In this document: piece after piece, positions 5,642 to 6,644 of the stretch
Layout: each line of letters starts with the position of its first letter
Position numbering within the stretch: the first letter of the stretch is position 1
NCBI GenBank assembly: GCA_025774425.1
Contig: JALGWA010000077.1
Span: 1 to 6,644, forward strand
Source of the DNA: a bacterium
Lineage (GTDB): Bacteria > Arandabacterota > Arandabacteria > Arandabacterales > JALGWA01
Direction: 5' to 3'
DNA: 6,644 bases
The notes under the pieces: generated by a model
Told to the model about the DNA's origin: nothing
Database searches by the model: none
What the model saw: the letters and a program-made list of their open reading frames with translations, nothing else
Translations under genes and position numbers: made by a program

Positions 5642-6180
5642 AGTCGATCAAGGACATGACGATGGCTGAACTCGCCGCATTCGTTCAGGCTTCCCTGCGC
5701 GACAAGGGGATAGACGTGGTCCTGTCAGGCGGCGCATGCGTGTCGATATACAGCGGGGGCAAATACGTTTCAATGGACATAGATCTGGTCAACAACCGGT
5801 TTGCGACGAGGCGGGAGATCCGCTACGTCATGCGGGAGTTGGGATTCGAAGAGCAGGGGCGGCATTTCATTCATCCGGATACCGACCTCTTCGTGGAGTT
5901 TCCCCCGGGCCCGCTCTCGGTAGGACAAGAGCCTGTCAAGGAGGTGGAGGAGATCGAGGTGGGCACAGGGCTCCTCAGGATCATTTCTCCGACAGATTGT
6001 GTCAAGGACAGGTTGGCGGCGTACTACCACTGGAACGATCTCCAGTGCCTGGAACAGGCTGTGCTGGTCGCCGAGGCCAAGGCCATAGATCTCGATGAGG
6101 TTGAGCGCTGGTCCCGGGTGGAAGGCAAACTCGGCGAGTTTCGAGCCATCCTCAACCGTCTTGCCGGTGGCGGAACCTAG
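5602..6180 (+). CDS. Minimal nucleotidyltransferase-fold protein paired with the wHTH gene
   Basis: The longest frame gives 192 residues. The catalytic pattern of the polymerase-beta-like nucleotidyltransferase fold is complete: LSGGACVSIY (S42, G43, G44), MDIDLV (D59, D61), and a third acid, E99, on the strand LFVEF. A conserved-looking helix, SPTDCVKDRLAAYYHW (129-144), follows and resembles the region after the core in AbiEii/DUF6036-like transferases. The fold moves an NMP onto a protein, RNA or small molecule; the target is unknown. The start is uncertain. ATG 5602 overlaps the wHTH gene by 40 bases with a weak ribosome site. CTG 5638 has GGAGGG 8 bases upstream and a 4-base CTGA overlap (180 residues, beginning with KSIKDM after the initiator). 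ATG 5662 has AAGGA 7 bases upstream (172 residues). I give the outer bound; a later start is more likely. The context suggests a toxin-antitoxin or defence-type pair, or a regulator with its cognate modifying enzyme. Some segments have lower G+C than the kinase gene (29 of 60 over 5761-5820). Confidence 0.82.
   Translation: MQTKTQTWRETPLKSIKDMTMAELAAFVQASLRDKGIDVVLSGGACVSIYSGGKYVSMDIDLVNNRFATRREIRYVMRELGFEEQGRHFIHPDTDLFVEFPPGPLSVGQEPVKEVEEIEVGTGLLRIISPTDCVKDRLAAYYHWNDLQCLEQAVLVAEAKAIDLDEVERWSRVEGKLGEFRAILNRLAGGGT
5624..5629 (+). promoter_or_regulatory. Strong ribosome binding site upstream of the nucleotidyltransferase
   Basis: GGAGGG sits inside the last codons of the wHTH gene, 8 bases before an in-frame CTG (5638-5640) whose last two bases open the wHTH stop TGA (5639-5641). 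No ATG, GTG or TTG in the transferase frame lies at a normal distance downstream of it, which argues for CTG initiation or coupled re-initiation. Confidence 0.45.
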
Positions 6181-6181
6181 C

Positions 6182-6202
6182 TCACCCCGTCAACCGGGGT
6201 GA
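6182..6202. terminator. Hairpin terminator after the nucleotidyltransferase gene
   Basis: TCACCCCG (6182-6189) pairs perfectly with CGGGGTGA (6195-6202) around the loop TCAAC. It begins one base after the stop codon region (TAG at 6178-6180) and lies between two convergent genes. Only two T residues follow, so it is a weak intrinsic terminator by textbook rules, but its position and perfect stem support the call. Confidence 0.6.
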
Positions 6203-6230
6203 TTCAACGCGGGCGTCGGTGTGCGCGATG

Positions 6231-6644
6231 CTATCTCAGGACCACTACCTTCATGGTCTCCGCGCCGGAGGCGCCCGTCATGACCACGAAGTAGACCCCC
6301 GGGGCCGCCCTGGCGCCGGCCGAGTCGCATCCGTCCCACTTCGCCGAGTGCGTGCCGGCGCTCGTCGCGGGCCGGCCGAGCGAGGCCACCCTCCGGCCGC
6401 GGATGTCGTGGATCGCGAGGTCCCGGGGGGCGGCGGTCCCCACCCTGTAGCGTATGGTCGCGCCGGCGTTCGTCGGGTTGGGGACGACCGTGAGGAGCGC
6501 CGGGCGGCGTCCGGGTCCGTCGGCCGTGTCCGCGCGGTCGACGCCGGCGGAGACGAGCGGGAAGTAAGCGTATTCGGCGGCGTCGATGTCGCCGTCGCCG
6601 TCGCCGGCTGGCGCCTGGATGCGGAGGTCGCCCCCGTCGGGGGA
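6231..6644 (-). CDS. C-terminal part of a secreted protein with a FlgD-like / sorting-type tail domain
   Basis: The frame is open from the right window edge to a TAG at 6233-6231, about 137 codons; the start and signal peptide are outside. A GTG inside it (6443) is not the true start, because the domain begins well before it. The visible protein runs from an acidic stretch (AGDGDGDIDAAEYAYFPLV) through a linker (VDRADTADGPGRRP) to LLTVVPNPTNAGATIRYRV, then LAIHDIRGRRVASL, AGTHSAKWDGCDSAG, APGVYFVV, and ends ETMKVVVLR. This is the classical C-terminal Ig-like module (PNP.N..T.I.Y, D..GR.V..L, WDG.D..G, pGvYfv) attached to many secreted enzymes and adhesins in FCB-related phyla, where it acts in secretion or surface anchoring. 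The DGDGDID stretch resembles a calcium-binding or dockerin-like loop, but its first ligand position would be Ala. The main function of the protein lies beyond the window. Confidence 0.85.
   Translation of the reverse strand, partial: SPDGGDLRIQAPAGDGDGDIDAAEYAYFPLVSAGVDRADTADGPGRRPALLTVVPNPTNAGATIRYRVGTAAPRDLAIHDIRGRRVASLGRPATSAGTHSAKWDGCDSAGARAAPGVYFVVMTGASGAETMKVVVLR

Noticed and set aside
6231..6443. A separate 70-residue gene starting at GTG 6443
   Set aside because: The same frame stays open to the window edge, and the domain's first strands (VVPNPTNAGATIRY) lie before that GTG, so it is the tail of a larger gene.
6588..6606. A GCCGTC-type hexamer repeat as a possible satellite or phase-variable tract
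   Set aside because: It is short and simply encodes alternating Gly-Asp in the reading frame of the secreted protein.

Overview
The window is GC-rich (spot counts reach about 75% in the kinase gene) and carries six genes in both orientations, two of them cut by the window ends. Two genes encode secreted proteins with a FlgD-like / type-IX-like immunoglobulin module (PNP…, GR.V..L, WDG.D..G, pGvYfv). Such modules are typical of FCB-related and neighbouring candidate phyla (Eisenbacteria, Krumholzibacteriota, Latescibacterota, WOR-3 and similar), so a metagenome-assembled genome from that part of the bacterial tree is the best guess. This placement is inference.

Layout: (1) 1-169, minus strand, the N-terminus of a Rossmann-fold saccharopine-dehydrogenase-like oxidoreductase. 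(2) 399-2750, plus strand, a soluble hybrid histidine kinase, REC-PAS-PAS-HisKA-HATPase-REC, whose N-terminal receiver is degenerate and whose C-terminal receiver is canonical. (3) 2795-3244, minus strand, convergent with the kinase, a small exported protein that is little more than one FlgD-like Ig module. (4) 3364-5133, minus strand, a short-form alpha-glucan phosphorylase (GT35, PLP-dependent). (5) 5312-6180, plus strand, a two-gene cassette: a winged-helix DNA-binding protein with a basic tail, followed with overlap or very tight spacing by a minimal nucleotidyltransferase. (6) 6231-6644, minus strand, the C-terminal end of a large secreted protein with a FlgD-like tail.

The genes do not form one pathway. 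The phosphorylase degrades storage or malto-glucans. The kinase is an orphan signalling protein with no partner in view. The exported Ig-module proteins belong to the cell surface. The winged-helix/nucleotidyltransferase pair is the one accessory-looking unit: it follows an AT-rich leader (40 of 100 bases G+C over 5181-5280), has repeated operator-like motifs around its promoter, and resembles a toxin-antitoxin or defence pair such as AbiEi/AbiEii in general architecture only.

Four of the five gene starts whose upstream region is visible (all but the kinase) have the same promoter pattern, a -35 beginning TTGC, 17 bases, then TATNNT. In front of the phosphorylase it lies so close to the ATG that the mRNA should be leaderless. 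Strong hairpins lie at the gene ends (2723-2772, 3333-3352, 6182-6202). No rRNA, tRNA, CRISPR array or insertion sequence was seen.
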